DNA of 64,000 nt from the NCBI RefSeq assembly GCF_963583255.1, contig NC_084803.1, forward strand, positions 12,570,478-12,634,477. The letters run 5' to 3'. Source of the DNA: Pyrus communis (lineage: Eukaryota; Streptophyta; Magnoliopsida; Rosales; Rosaceae). How positions within the stretch are numbered: the stretch's first letter is position 1; each line of letters opens with the position of its first letter. The translations under genes and the position numbers were made by a program. The notes beneath the pieces were generated by a model. It ran no database searches and was not told the DNA's origin. It was given only the letters and a program-made list of their open reading frames with translations. Shown piece after piece: positions 1-12,291 of the stretch.

Positions 1-1080
1 TAGAAACTGCTGCTAGGCCTAGTAAACAATCTGGGTATTGGCCAAGCTTGGCCAATACCCAGCTGGGCCAGCTCGATGGCCCTTTGGCCATGTTTTGGCC
101 TGGTGGACTCCACTAATTTTTACTTCCAACTTTTGGCTGGAGATAAATTTTGTCCAAATCAAGCCATATTTTGACCCTTTAGTTTTTTAGCTCTCTCCAT
201 CGGAGTTGGCCAAGATGATCTCTAGAGCCTATTGATATTGCTAGGTGTCTACACTAGGTACAAGAATTTACTATGTATAGAATATAGATAACTACATTTG
301 TGTGCGTACCTTTGACATGTACTAGACACGTAGATTGTATTACATTTTGATTAATTTATAGACCCTTACGTTACGCAACGACACATGAAAAGAAGAAGAT
401 CAAACCAGCACCACTCCAGAAGTCTTGAAGATAACGTTTGGCCCTGTAAATTAATGGCGGAGGTGGACGTTTCTTCAGGCCACCAAACAGCACCAAGGCA
501 CAGGCCATTACATGCAACAGAGCCCACCATGAATATAATTATTACTCAAAGCTCTCGTAGAGCTGGAAGATCAAATGGAACTGGTCGATTAAAAAGGTCC
601 CAAAAGCAGATGAGTTTCTAACCTTCTAATTAAAAGCACTTCTGTGATGATCTTGAAAAAGCTAGCTGACCTTATAATCAAAAGAGTTTGCAAGGTACGA
701 CTTTGACAAACAAAGACGTTAACATGAAAATTACGTCCCTGAATTTAGGTTTGCCGGACCACTAATAATTTAAGACACTCAAATATCTAACATAAATGTG
801 ATTAGTTCAGTTGGCTTGACGTGTGGTTCCTTCATATATTCAAGGTAACCATAAACTCCTGTTATAGATGGGTACGAGAAGGTTTTGGCGGCACCCGATT
901 GTCTGGGTGGGAGAGAGCCCGCTCCCACTCAAGCAGGGGAAATGAGATTGAGGAAGACGCTTTGGGGTCTGCCTCGATTGTCAGGGCTGGCTCATGTTCA
1001 GTGCGGATTGGACGACCATCCAAGGCCCAAAAAAAATGGAGGCACTAAAATTATTAAGGTGGTAATTTCATAAATGTTTT
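1..1080. other. intergenic, no supported gene
   Basis: AT-rich plant intergenic DNA. A 78-codon open frame at 385-621 has no family I recognise and no splice partner, so it is not called. The stretch at 880-1045 is more GC-rich but shows no domain. A perfect 28-bp palindrome at 33-60 is listed separately. Confidence 0.6.
33..60. repeat. perfect 28-bp palindrome
   Basis: Two 14-bp arms (GGGTATTGGCCAAG and its exact complement) meet with no loop. The following 60 bases carry several further TTGGCC/GGCCA motifs. Such GGCC-rich clusters also occur in the element at 47288-47962, so this may be the edge of a related MITE cut by the window start. Confidence 0.7.
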
Positions 1081-1515
1081 CATAAGAGTATAAATTTATA
1101 AAATTTGATTGAATAACCAAGAAGTTTAACTAGAATAGTGGTTTTTGTTGTTTAAAATTAACAAGGAGACCTTGAGTTTGAAATGCTATATGTGTTTATT
1201 TATTTTCCAACTTTTTATTAATTTTTTCAGAAGAGTATAAATTTATAAAATTTGGTGAAATGATCAAAGAAGTTTAACCAAAAGTGGCGATTTATGCTGT
1301 TTAAAATTAACGAGGAGGTACCAAGTTTGAAATGCTATGTGTTTTTTTTACTTTCCAGTTTTTACAAATTTCTTCTCATAAAAGTATAAATTTATAAAAT
1401 GTAGCTAAATGATCAAGAAGTTTAATAAGAAGTAATGGTTTCTGTTGTTTAAATGGACGAAAGGTCTTGAGCCTTGAGTTTGAAATGCTATGTGCTTTTT
1501 TATTTTTTCCAATTT
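1081..1515. repeat. three-copy tandem repeat, unit about 147 bp
   Basis: Three diverged copies begin at about 1085, 1232 and 1381, each with AGTATAAATTTATAAAAT. Each continues with AAGAAGTTTAA, TTGTTTAAA and TTTGAAATGCTAT blocks in the same order. Spacing is about 147 and 149 bp. No open frame runs through the units. Confidence 0.75.
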
Positions 1516-4500
1516 TATGAATCTCTATTTGGTTGTTAATTTATTTTTTATTACTAGCTAGTAGCCATGCCGTTTGCAGTTTTTAGACATTCATTCCAAT
1601 TCAAGTCTAACATTCAACAAAGAGTAATTTGTAGACAAAATATGAAAATCATATGACGTGTCACCAATAAAAATAAAAAATACGTTTACCGAAATCTTAC
1701 GTGTGAAAATAAATAATTTTTCTTATATGAAGTTAGACACATTTTTTAGGATCGCTTTGGGCATCAAAAATCTCAGTACTGGCCCTGTCGACTGTATGTA
1801 AGACAAAGTCTTGCATTCAAGCTTGAATTTTCAAAAAGTAATTTAGAATACTTGTAAAAAATAAATTGACATAACTGTACACATATTATATATATATATA
1901 TATATATATTATTAAATATATATTGTATATTTTCGTACATGCATTATAAACATAAAACAGGGAAGGAAATATCATCAAAGGTAGGTAAGTGTGGATGTGG
2001 AAGCAGCCAAGAACATGGTGGCCCTTTATTTCTATGGCTCATTCTAAGCCCTAGTACTATTATTAGGACAATGCATTTTTCTAGCTAGCTAGAATGGTCG
2101 TCGTTGGGGCCAACTTGTGTTTTTAATCAATCTTAATGCCGTCGTTGATTAGATAGTCTCTTTCTACATCTTCCAAGTTTGGAAGCTACTATCTCACTGA
2201 ATTATTAGTATATGTCCCCGCCGTGTTGAAAACTCTATGATTTCATCATATATAAAAGTGTTCCATCTCCATTAAAGTTCTTGACTCGGTCCATAAAGTC
2301 TCTAATTGTTTTCTTAATTACATCACAAGATAAATTGTGGACTCAGATTGTTAATATGCAACGATATTTTACATTAAAGGATTTGGAGATTGCTAAAGCA
2401 TACAATGAGTCAACATTATATATTAATAGCGAACTCATTATTCACAAATTAAACCTAAGATTTTGCTTACAAGCGGGAAAAAAAAAATATACATATATAT
2501 ATATATATATATATAGCTAGAAGGCTGTTTTGGTGTCACCGACTTTGACAAAAGAATTAGACCAAACTGCCCCTCAGCCAAAAAAAAATCCAAAAGCAGC
2601 CCAATACAATATATCAAATAATGCAAGGGTAATTTGGTCATCATAAAATATAATATTATAATATAAACTTGCATTTGCTTACACACTTTGTGTGTATGAA
2701 CACATTTTTTAGAAAATGAGAAGGAGAGAGGGAGAGAGAGAGAATGTGAGGAGAAGTGGGAGTTTTTTTTTTTTTTTTTTTTTAATATTGGAAGTATTTT
2801 AACATCACCTATATATAAGGCTTCAATAAAAAACAGTAAAATTTAGACCTGTAAAATTACATTAGTGGCCATCATTTTTTTTGTGTGATAGAATACTAAG
2901 TAATCATTTCATCTTTTTTTGGTCGACAAAGATGATTAATTAATAGAGATAATAAGTGGGGAGAGAGAAAAAAAAAAAAAAAAAAGAAGGTTGGGTGAAA
3001 GTTGGTGATGCCCACGTGAAGGGAAAGAAAAATATAATTAAAAAATAAAGAAAATCATAAAGGTGTGTTTAAAATATCTTAAGGGGTGAGTAGCACTAGT
3101 GATAAATTAGTACAATTTTTTTTTAATTAGTACCTTACAATAAACTAGTAATAATGTGATTTAATCAGATGTTCATGAAATATTATTTTCTCTATTTTTA
3201 AATATGTTCAAAACATCTTAAGAGGTGTGTAATACTAGTTATAAAAAAAGTATTTTCCATGCGGATAATAATGTGATTCGCTGATTATAAAAAAGATCTT
3301 TACACGCGGATAATAATGTGATTAAATTAGTTGTCAAATGATTTTTTTTTTTAACAAACGATATTTGATATAAGATTATTCATTTATTTCAAATATTTGA
3401 CTTTCTTTTTGTCAATTTATGCATATAAATACATTTAAAACGTGTAAATCACATGTAACACACCGTGATTAAAAAAATATAAAAATATCTTCTACCGGGT
3501 GAGCGTGTGCATGAAGGCTGGTGATGTTAGGTTAATTTCCCACAAAATTAGGGACCCTTTAAACCTAAAAGCAACTCCAACCAATCCCAATTCGTAAAGT
3601 CCCCACACAAAGTGCCTCATTCGAATAAAACACACTCGTTCTGCATTTCCACAGTTCCACTGGAAGCAAAGACAAAAAGTGAATAGCTTAAATGATTTAT
3701 TAAAAGAAGTAAAAAACATGCAGTGCCCTACTGATGTTGATGGGTTTTGTTTTTCCTGTATTAATAATTTAATAGTACTATAAATCAATTATAAAAGCAT
3801 AAAGGATCCTCCCAGCAAATGAAACCGTTTTAAGGTGATTAACTTAAAATAATTAACAATTTTGAGCTAAATAATAAACTAAATTAAATTAATATTTCTG
3901 CACCTTTATCTTTCTTTCCGGGAAAGGATGCAACGATAGTGAAGCAAACGGAAAGACATACTGCTTCAATTACTTTTTATGAAAACATTTATATGAAAGC
4001 CTGCATATGTGCATACATATCAATACGTCGGGGTTTTTACTGTGACCGTAGACTCGAGTTTTAAACTGATAGGTTTTCTAAACCTTTTGACCAACTACAA
4101 AAAGAAAATATCTTGACCTTCTATTGTCTGTTGCATACCAAATACTAGAATATGATAAAAATTTTGCAATATATACTCTCAAAAGTAAATAAAATTACAG
4201 TAAAGTGCATTATCCTTCAAACGATAAACAAAAAAAAAAAAAAAAAAATAATGGAAACTTAATTATACAAGTTACATCCATGACTAATTCAACTTAAATT
4301 GTATGAGGCAAAAAGGGAATTTCGAACTTAAAAACTGACAATACAAGTCGCGTGAAATATACTAGAGATGGAAAATAGTTTGCTTAGAACATCCCCATGA
4401 ATATGACATTGACCCCCAAACCCCACCAAAAAATATCAAAACAAAACACTGCATGAATGAGCACGTCGGCACGATGATCATAAAAAGCCTTCAAATCAAA

Positions 4501-5376
4501 TTAGACAACCAATAGTACCAATAGTTGACAGATGGCATTAGCCATTGGGTCCACGCGGTTTAGGATTCCTTCGTTGTTACTTGCTACTGTTGATTGGTGT
4601 GATTCAAAGGGGGAAAACAAGGGTTTTGAAAAAGCTTTTGTGTTAGTCGGCCGTGGCCCAACCAGAAAAGAAACTTCACTGAGGGCCATAAAAATTAATT
4701 TTTCATGTTAATCCTTTTCTAAAGTTATACAGCCTTTCTTTTCTTACTTTTTTCTTTTGAATGTAAAGTTATATATACGTTAGATGAGTGGGAGTTAGAA
4801 TGTGGATCAATCGTGACCACAAATCACAACCGATTATGGCTTATAGTTCTAGAAGCTATGCATATCCATGTCATTGTTTTTGTTTTAAGCAAACGTGTTT
4901 GTGTTTGTGATCATGTTGTGTAGATGGTTTGATGTGTGTTTATTATCGATTTGTTCTATCGTTATTTTGACATATTTATTGATGCTTTTTTTTTATTTGT
5001 ATGATAGTTATCTTTGTTGTCTGTGCGAATTTATTTTTAGATTAAGAATTTGGTCACTAAAATTTATGTACTCATGTTGACACTATTTATAACTATTTGT
5101 TCACTAATGAATCATGTTATCGTTTCTGATTGAAAAAAAAAAAAGGATAGTTAAAAATGAAAGATTAGAACTCGAAACCTTAAATTTATGAATAAATACT
5201 CAATACACTGAGTTAGAAGCTCATGCTTCCATATTATTGGTTCGAATCAATATTTTTGTGTCAAGTGCTTTTCCTTTGCATGCATATACATGTGGAATTC
5301 GGCTGGATCCAATCATTTTCAAAAATACAAATTCCTGAAAGAGAAAGAAGTTGTGCGATGTAAACCAGTAATAAAG
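1516..5376. other. AT-rich intergenic DNA with simple repeats
   Basis: Contains TA dinucleotide runs near 1885-1910 and 2490-2515, a GA tract near 2725-2745, poly-T at 2765-2783, and poly-A runs near 2970 and 4230. Diverged repeats around GTAGCACTAGTGATAA occur at about 3090-3330. Open frames here are short and unlike known proteins. No gene supported. Confidence 0.6.
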
Positions 5377-6035
5377 TGTCATATCCCGGCTCGGATTCCC
5401 ACCATATTTCGGGCTCGACTCCATCGTAGCATGATATTATCCGCTTTGGGCCCCTACCACACCCTCACGATTTTGTTTCTGGGAACTCACATAAGAACTT
5501 TCCAGTGGGTCACCTATCCTGGGATTGCTATCATGCGAACTCGCTTAACTTCGGAGTTCTGATGGAACTCGAAGCTAGTGAGTTCCCAAAAGGCCTCGTG
5601 CTAGGTAGAGATGAGAATATACATATAAGGCTTACAGGATCCACTCTCTTGGGTGATGTGGGATGTTACAATCCACCCCCACTTAGGGGCCTGACGTCCT
5701 TGTTAGCACACTTCTGGCCAGGGATTGGCTCTGATACCAAATTATCACATCCCGGTCCAGGCCCCCACCACATCCCGGCTCGACTCCACCGTAACATGAT
5801 ATTGTCTGCTTTGGGCCCTTACCACATCCTCACGGTTTTGTTTATGGAAACTCACACGAGAACTTCCCAGTGGGTCACCCATCTTGGAATTGCTCTCGCG
5901 CGAACTCGCTTAACTTCGAAGTTCCAATGGAACCTGAAGTTAGTGAGCTCCCAAAAGGTCTCCTGCTAGTTAGAGATGAGAATATACATATAAGGCTTAC
6001 ATGATCCACTCTCCTGGGCCATGTGGGATGTTACA
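5377..6035 (-). mobile_element. Cassandra TRIM retrotransposon, copy A
   Basis: Terminal-repeat retrotransposon in miniature, read on the minus strand. Two LTRs of about 293 bp (5377-5670 and 5743-6035) enclose a 72-bp internal part. The internal part carries the complement of a TGGTATCAGAGCC primer-binding site for initiator tRNA-Met at 5727-5739. LTR ends read TGTAACATCCC and TGACA on the minus strand. Each LTR holds a 5S rRNA-like core (AACTCCGAAGTTAAGCGAG, then GGGTGACCCACTGGGAAGT), the hallmark of Cassandra. Flanks TAAAG and TAAAT are a 4/5 match for a 5-bp target duplication. No protein is encoded, so mobility needs enzymes from another element. Confidence 0.92.
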
Positions 6036-6070
6036 TAAATGGTGTATATAATGAGCTTCATTTCAAAGAA

Positions 6071-6222
6071 AGGGAGATTATATTCACACATTCCAAATTA
6101 CTTCTTTCACACCCTTTTAATTTTTTAATGTTTTCATATCAAGTGTTAGTGGTGTGTAGAAAGTATTAAAAAATTAAAAGGGTGTGAGAGAAGTAATTTG
6201 GGATGTGTGAATATAATCTCTC
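6071..6222. mobile_element. hAT-like MITE, long hairpin
   Basis: Terminal inverted repeats of about 58 bp begin AGGGAGATTATATTCACACA, and the right arm mirrors them. The two ends are flanked by an identical 8-bp sequence TCAAAGAA (6063-6070 and 6223-6230), the duplication length typical of hAT transposases. The element is 152 bp, non-coding, and would fold into a near-perfect hairpin. Confidence 0.85.
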
Positions 6223-6230
6223 TCAAAGAA

Positions 6231-6748
6231 CTAGGGAAAATACACATGCCCAAATTGCATTTAATCACTAAGCATAATTAACACATGTTTAATCTAAATT
6301 ACAATGATAAGGGTAAATCTTAAAGATTTAATGTGGAGCCTAAAATAATTCCAAAAATTCTAGAGGCGACACATAAACTTTTGCCGGAGAAAGACAAGAT
6401 TGCCCTTAATAAATGGGCGTCTCCTCAGATACTTCTACGTGTAGCTCACACCCTGAAGGTCCCAGTAGCTGAATACGACTGCCCACGACTCACCTGCTAT
6501 TGGCAAGGAAAAGTCCTAGCATTAAAGATAAGAATTAATTATCCAAATCATATTCTTAATACATTCCCAATTGAAGATTGACTCCATTCAAGTAAGTAAT
6601 CCCAATTTAAATCAATTAGGGATAATTACTCTATTACCTCAAGATATTATTTCCTAGTTAATATCTTGAGAATATTTCTCCATAAACTTTGGCCAATAGG
6701 ATGCTGCCACGTGTAGGGTAAAACCCTAACACTAAGGCAGACCCTTTC
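6231..6748. other. intergenic, possibly decayed retroelement
   Basis: An 82-codon open frame at 6333-6581 lacks an ATG (it opens at TTA/ATG-poor sequence) and matches no family I know. Together with 7666-7975 this may be the interior and leader of an old LTR element into which Cassandra copy B inserted. Weak support. Confidence 0.3.
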
Positions 6749-7665
6749 TGTAACATCCCGCATCGCTCAGGGGAATGATCCTTATATGTATATTCCCATC
6801 CCTATCTAGCACGAGGCCTTTTGGGAGCTCACTGGCTTCGGGTTCCATAGGAACTCCGAAGTTAAGCGAGAAGGGGGCTAAAGCAATTCCATGATGGGTG
6901 ACCCACTGGGAAGTTGCTCGTGAGTTCCCAAAAACAAAACCGTGAGGGAATGGTAAGCCCAAAGCGGACAATATCATGCTACGGTGGTGGAGCGGACCCG
7001 GGAAGTGATTTGCCCCGGGCCGGGATATGACAATTGGTATCAGAGCCTAACCTTGGCCGCCTGTGTGCCAATGAGGACGTCGGGCCCCTAAGGGGGGTGG
7101 ATTGTAACATCCCACATCATCCAGGGGAGTAATCCTTATATGTATATTCTCATCCCTATCTAGCACGAGGCCTTTTGGGAGCTCACTGGCTTCGTGTTCC
7201 GTAGGAACTCCGAAGTTAAGCGAGAAGGGGGCTAAAGCAATCCCATGATGGGTGACCCACTAGGAAGTTGCTCGTGAGTTCCCAAAAACAAAACCATGAG
7301 GGAATGGTAAGCCCAAAGCGGACAATATCGTGCTACGGTGGTGGAGCGGACCCGAGAAGTGATTTGCCCCGGGCCCGGATATGACAATTTGGGTATATAT
7401 AGGAGGAAAATGTAACATCCCACATCGCCCAGGGGAGTGATCCTTATATGTATATTCTCATCCCTATCTAGCACGAGGCCTTTTGGGAGTTCACTGGCTT
7501 CGGGTTCCCGAGGAACTCAGAAGTTAAGCGAGAAGGGGGCTAGAGCAATCCTATGATGGGTGACCTACTGGGAAGTTGCTCGTGAGTTTCCAAAAAGCCT
7601 CGTGCTAGATAGGGATGAGAATATACATATAAGGATCACTCCCCTGGGCGATGTGGGATGTTACA
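6749..7665 (+). mobile_element. Cassandra TRIM composite, copy B, with palindromic end
   Basis: A standard Cassandra lies at 6749-7386: LTR 6749-7032, tRNA-Met primer site TTGGTATCAGAGCC just after it, a short internal part, second LTR 7103-7386. After a 24-bp spacer a third LTR head starts at 7411. It runs through the 5S-like core to about 7590 and then turns into the reverse complement of an LTR head ending at 7665. The spacer is the inverse of the genomic flank right of 7665 (GTATATATAGGAGGAAA against TTTCCTCCTATATATAC). CTTTC occurs just before 6749 and just after 7665. Both outer ends are LTR starts, so this is not a simple insertion. Confidence 0.85.
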
Positions 7666-7975
7666 CTTTCCTCCTATATATACCCCATATTCTACCAAAT
7701 TACAGAGTTTCTTACTACCCTAAAAAGCCCTAAACACTTTACTCTCATAAGAGAAACTAACTTAGGCATCGGAGATTCATTGGCCTAACCCCTCCCCCCC
7801 CCACACCTCGTGTGCGCGTGAGGCTTAGGTCTTTGATCAAAGGTGTTGATTGTTTTGCAAGTGCATTTTCGTCAAGACTAAAGACGACGGAATTTGCGTC
7901 GACATTTAACACATCATCGTGTGTTATACAATTGATTAATATCGTTGATGAGTATGAGTCAATCACACAATAATT
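7666..7975. other. possible LTR-retrotransposon promoter/leader remnant
   Basis: A TATATATA box at about 7674-7681 is followed by a run resembling plant retrotransposon leaders, including AACTAACTTAGGCATCGGAG. No coding frame. Assignment rests on resemblance to leaders I know from other plant elements. Confidence 0.35.
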
Positions 7976-8115
7976 CTCTTACACATGTAGTCTATAGTCA
8001 TGTACTTACATGTAAATAATTGTCTATTACAATATGTAAATCTTATTACACACATAAACAACTCATAACTTCTACAAAAAAAAAAAAAAAAAAAAAAAAA
8101 ATCTCATAACTAGTT

Positions 8116-8294
8116 TTTTTTTTCTTTCTTTTTTTAATACATCAATATTTTTACACTGAGAGGATGGGGAGTTCGGCAAGTCACACAATGGGCAGCCTAA
8201 TTTGGTATCAAATTCGTCATCCACGAGATTTGAACCTAAAACTCTCACTTCCAAGTAAAGAACAATACTACCAAATCGTAGTACTGAATGACAA
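8116..8294 (-). mobile_element. Au-type SINE with 13-bp target duplication
   Basis: Read on the minus strand, the head has tRNA-like pol III boxes: an A-box-like stretch near TTTGGTAGTA and a B-box-like GGTTCAAATCT. The tail ends in an A-rich run, seen as poly-T at 8116-8137 on the plus strand. The 13-bp sequence CTCATAACTAGTT occurs at 8103-8115 and 8295-8307, a clean LINE-type target duplication. Non-coding. Confidence 0.8.
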
Positions 8295-8307
8295 CTCATA
8301 ACTAGTT

Positions 8308-10439
8308 ACAGTCGAACATTTATTTATGCAAATCTCGCAACAAGTCTTGCACAAATCAACAACTGAAAGTCGTCCACCTTGGAAGCAAACCTCAAAACAT
8401 GGTACGCGAGCACACAAACCAAAGTAGTTTTGCACAAGTGCATTTCCTAGCAGTTTGGTTGGTGGTGGTCGATCGTGAAAGGAAAAGCATAATGTTTGGA
8501 GTTGAAAAAAGGAAAAGCATTTCCTAGCAATATGGGGGCCGGCTACCATTATGCTTTTCTTGATCAAGTAGGACAATGTGTTATTAAGCATTTTCATCAT
8601 GAAGACATTAAAACATGTATATTTTAATAGGTTATCTACTTCAGGCGGGTATAAAAGGATCTAATTTATTGACCAAACCAATCTCCTTCGAGGAGAAGGA
8701 AAAATAAAAATGCAACAGTAAAATTTAACCAAAAAATAAAATACAACAATAAAAATAAAATTTGATTAGGGTTTAGAGGTCCCCAGAGCGTCTTGCTTTG
8801 TTTATCTGAACGTCCAATTTTAGGGTTTTCGTATATGCGTGTACGGTGAAAGATTCATTTGGGGCCTCAAATCAGATGGCCACGTGTTCAGAGTAGGTGC
8901 CTCTTATTCAATCCTGTCAACCTTGTCAGGCTGGCTTGGTTCCACCCAGTCTATCTCATGGGAGCTGTAGCAACCAAGATTTTCCACGCCATTGTCTAAT
9001 GTCTGCTGCTTGAAATTGAAAGAACAAGGAAAAACCATTCAGTTTAGAGAGATCCGATGTTAATTGCATAAATTAGAATTGACATTAACAATTAATAACT
9101 AATCATAATTGAGTAAAGATTTGACATATATAATAATTAACAACTAATCATAATCAGGTATAGAATGTAGCATTCTTACTTTTATTCGTTAATTAAACAA
9201 CAACGCTTTTAGGATTGTGGATCGTCGAATCACTAGAGATTGATCGAGTCAAGAAATTTTTTAGAAAACTATACACCACCACATTGTATTATTAGCAGCC
9301 ATGTTATGAATGTGAAACCGCTATATTATTAGCATAGTCATTCTATGAATGTGAAACCCTTTGCTACTCATCATATTATAAAATTTAAATTAATTACATC
9401 GTGTGATACTGTAACCCGAAAATTTTCTCGGCAAAGTGAGTTGTGCAGTCAAGTTTCTTTTACTCTTCTGCTTAAAATAAAAGCGTATCTTACCTGAATT
9501 GTAATGGCAATGTCAACATGGAGTCAAAGTGACCTTAACTTCATGCATGTTAATTAGGGAACTCAATTAATTTTAAAAGAAAGGAACTCAATTATTTTCA
9601 TGTTACCCCCACAACATTGATTAACTTATAGTACAAACTTGATTAGACTTGCTAACTAATAATTATACTTTGGGTAAAATAACAAGTCAAATTTTGATTG
9701 AGCTCACAAACAGCGCTTTACCACAATGATGGAAAGCAATTATGTTTATACATTCTAATACGAGTTAGATATCCACCGATTTCCCTTCCTAACAACTAAC
9801 TATTTAACTTACTATTCAAATAAACTCCATCGAGTTGACTGACAACCGGCCTGTAAAGCATAAGCATACATTGGGAGAGAATCTCAAGTCTATAGCCTAA
9901 TATGCACATACAATTTTGATCTGCTAGCCACCTCTTTAATGTCCTCAACTTGATATTTGCGCATGTTGTAATCAAAGACTAGTTGGTTTTCGTAAATTCC
10001 TTTATTTTTTATTTTTTATTTTTAGAGTTATTTATTGAGAAATTAAAGGAGGAAGAAATCATGATTTACCTTTATCGTCGTGAACCATTTAATCATATGC
10101 TCAATTGGCCTGACCTTCGGGTGTGTTTAAGGATTGCTTTTGTCCAAAGAGAGCTTTATTCAAGTACCGGATATTTAAGTGGTAGTCTATATATCATAAT
10201 TCAAGTGGAAGAAATGATATATTTTTTTCGTATTTCTCCATTTGTTTTATAACATGTATAGTACCCATTTTAATATTGGACACTTAGAAAAATTTCTCTT
10301 CTCTAGTTAAATTTTGTGCATGCGATAAAAACACACCTAAACAAACCATTACTAGCTATGATCATTTCTTATAATCAATCTCTTATCTACTTTTATGTTC
10401 TAACTTCCATCAATGTGTACATAATATGATTTCAAGGAT
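8308..10439. other. intergenic, no supported gene
   Basis: AT-rich sequence with no domain-bearing frame. The 89-codon frame at 9983-10252 and a 110-codon minus frame at 8268-8600 match no family and overlap repeats. Confidence 0.55.
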
Positions 10440-10595
10440 ATGACGGATCTTGCACACCGCCTAACCAAATTTGATCTTTCTACAAGTCACCGTTTAATTT
10501 GGTTTGAGAATCCTCGTAATATTATACAGAATGTACTCATTGAAGACTCTATATTTGAATTTCTTTTAATCAATGATAATGCTACTATTTCCTAA
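10440..10595 (+). pseudogene. RNase H-like tail fragment of a retroelement
   Basis: A 51-codon frame from ATG at 10440 reads DLAHRLTKFDL, then LIWFENP and NVLIEDS. This resembles the C-terminal tail of plant non-LTR retroelement RNase H domains, where an alanine-histidine helix is followed by WFxEPP and a VLxED motif. No catalytic part or upstream reverse transcriptase is visible, so it is at most a relic. The similarity is short and may be fortuitous. Confidence 0.35.
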
Positions 10596-10883
10596 CAGAT
10601 AAACTCTAAAATTTTAATCCCTAAACTAAATGTTTCAGCCTTGAACGTATAAAGCACCAAAAACACAAGGTGAAGGATTATTTGAATTTCAGAAGGATAC
10701 AACTGGAAAGGCCAAGGTGCAAATACCTTAGTATGTAGGGCAAAGGCTGCGTTTATTTGACACTTGGGACCTTCCCCAAATATCTTTAACCATTGCATAC
10801 GGGGGAATACTTCAGTAATTGGTTTCTATCAAAGGGACCTTTTAATTATTAATCCGTAGAAGCCAATCATATAAACCATGAAA

Positions 10884-10924
<41 letters not shown>

Positions 10925-11174
10925 TAAAAGCACTAACAAAAAAAAAAAAAAAAAATCAATCAAACAACAAATAATTAGAAATTCTCACCAATTCCTATCC
11001 CTTTGGAAATGCCATCCACACCGCGTGAAACAAACTCTTCCACTTTATTTTGCATTTCTTGACCTTTCTCTTAAGATTGTAACACTCACTCGCCATAGAA
11101 GAGAATGATATAAATCTGTACCACTTTATAATTATCAACTTAATCTCTGTTATTAAATATTAATTTCCAACCCC

Positions 11175-11182
11175 TTTATATA
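11175..11182 (+). promoter_or_regulatory. TATA box upstream of the DUF761 gene
   Basis: TTTATATA about 160 bp before the start codon at 11338, followed by a CT-rich leader (CT repeat near 11246-11272). This is typical of plant core promoters. Transcription start not determined. Confidence 0.5.
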
Positions 11183-11240
11183 CGTCCTTCCCCTTCCCCT
11201 CATGGGCTCGAACCAACAAAAACAAATCTTCTAAATTTCA

Positions 11241-11275
<35 letters not shown>

Positions 11276-11337
11276 CAAAAAAACCTCTCTCTCTAGACAA
11301 AAAAAACCCTATCTTTCTCTATCATCCAATTATACAA

Positions 11338-11970
11338 ATGGAAGTAGAGCCAAGCCCACCAGTTGTGGCAAAGAAATTGTGGAACTTAGTACGCATAATG
11401 TTCTTCATGTTGCGCAAAGGCTTATCCAAAAGCAAGCTTATTGTCGACCTCCATTTGATGCTCAAACGTGGCAAGCTAGCAGGCAAGGCATTAGCCAACA
11501 ACCTCATGCTCCACCACACCTCCGCCTTCAGCTGCCGCTCAAACGACGCTGTCTCCTTCGTCACTCCCCGAGAGTACGAGTTCAGCTGCAGCAACAGCCC
11601 CGCCATTCACAACCCTTTTCATTTCAACAAGCGCAACAAACACCACCACCACTATTTTCCCAAATCAACCAGTGCGTACCAATACGACGACGTTAGCACT
11701 ATGAGTGCAGTTCAGAAGGTGCTTGAGATGTTGAACAATGAGATGGCGGTGGAGGTCTCGCCGCTTGTGACATTGCCAGGGTTTGGGAAGAGCCCTATGG
11801 TGAGGCAGCTGAGGATAACGGACTCCCCGTTTCCGTTAAAGGACGAAGGTGATAGCCAGGTGGACAAGGAAGCTGAGGAGTTTATTAAGAGATTTTACAA
11901 GGATCTCAAGTTGCAGAAACGATCGGCTGCCCTCGAATCTCCGTCATACCGTGCCATGCGCGGTCGATGA
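11338..11970 (+). CDS. DUF761 family protein (Avr9/Cf-9 rapidly elicited 146-like)
   Basis: Intronless 210-aa protein. The C-terminal DUF761 motif lies at residues 175-193 (VDKEAEEFIKRFYKDLKLQ), the diagnostic helix of this plant-specific family, which includes tobacco Avr9/Cf-9 rapidly elicited 146-like proteins. The N-terminus (KKLWNLVRIMFFMLRKG, about residues 12-28, then a basic helix LIVDLHLMLKRGKLAGKAL) is also characteristic. The middle is low-complexity with a His/Lys/Asn-rich stretch around residues 95-107. Molecular function is not established; relatives respond to stress and elicitors. The start is the first in-frame ATG after a CT-rich leader and a TATA box. Family call is firm; role is unknown. 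Confidence 0.9.
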   Translation: MEVEPSPPVVAKKLWNLVRIMFFMLRKGLSKSKLIVDLHLMLKRGKLAGKALANNLMLHHTSAFSCRSNDAVSFVTPREYEFSCSNSPAIHNPFHFNKRNKHHHHYFPKSTSAYQYDDVSTMSAVQKVLEMLNNEMAVEVSPLVTLPGFGKSPMVRQLRITDSPFPLKDEGDSQVDKEAEEFIKRFYKDLKLQKRSAALESPSYRAMRGR

Positions 11971-12244
11971 GAGAATGGGCACAAAATTTAATTTCAACTC
12001 GGTTTATTAATTCCCTTGAGTACTGCATGGTTAATTTGTTTTTGAGCTATCTGCTTTGTCATTTGCACATAAAGGGTAATATTTCCACACACACACACAC
12101 AGAATTTTTGTATGTGCCAGTTATTATGTAACATCGCTCAATTTATATATGTATAACTGAAGTCTGAATGCATACTGTGAGGAAGAAGTTTTATATATCA
12201 CGGGCGCATATTATTATATATGTTTCACACACGCTAAGTATTAA

Positions 12245-12291
<47 letters not shown>

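Noticed and set aside
385..621. 78-codon frame with basic residues
   Set aside because: No recognisable family, no promoter or splice context, and length is within chance expectation.
6830..6935. 5S rRNA genes (also in the other Cassandra LTRs)
   Set aside because: The 5S-like cores lie inside LTRs with primer sites and target duplications and carry several changes from functional 5S rRNA, so they belong to Cassandra elements.
10878..11108. Lysine-rich 76-codon frame
   Set aside because: Produced by poly-A runs; no conserved part.
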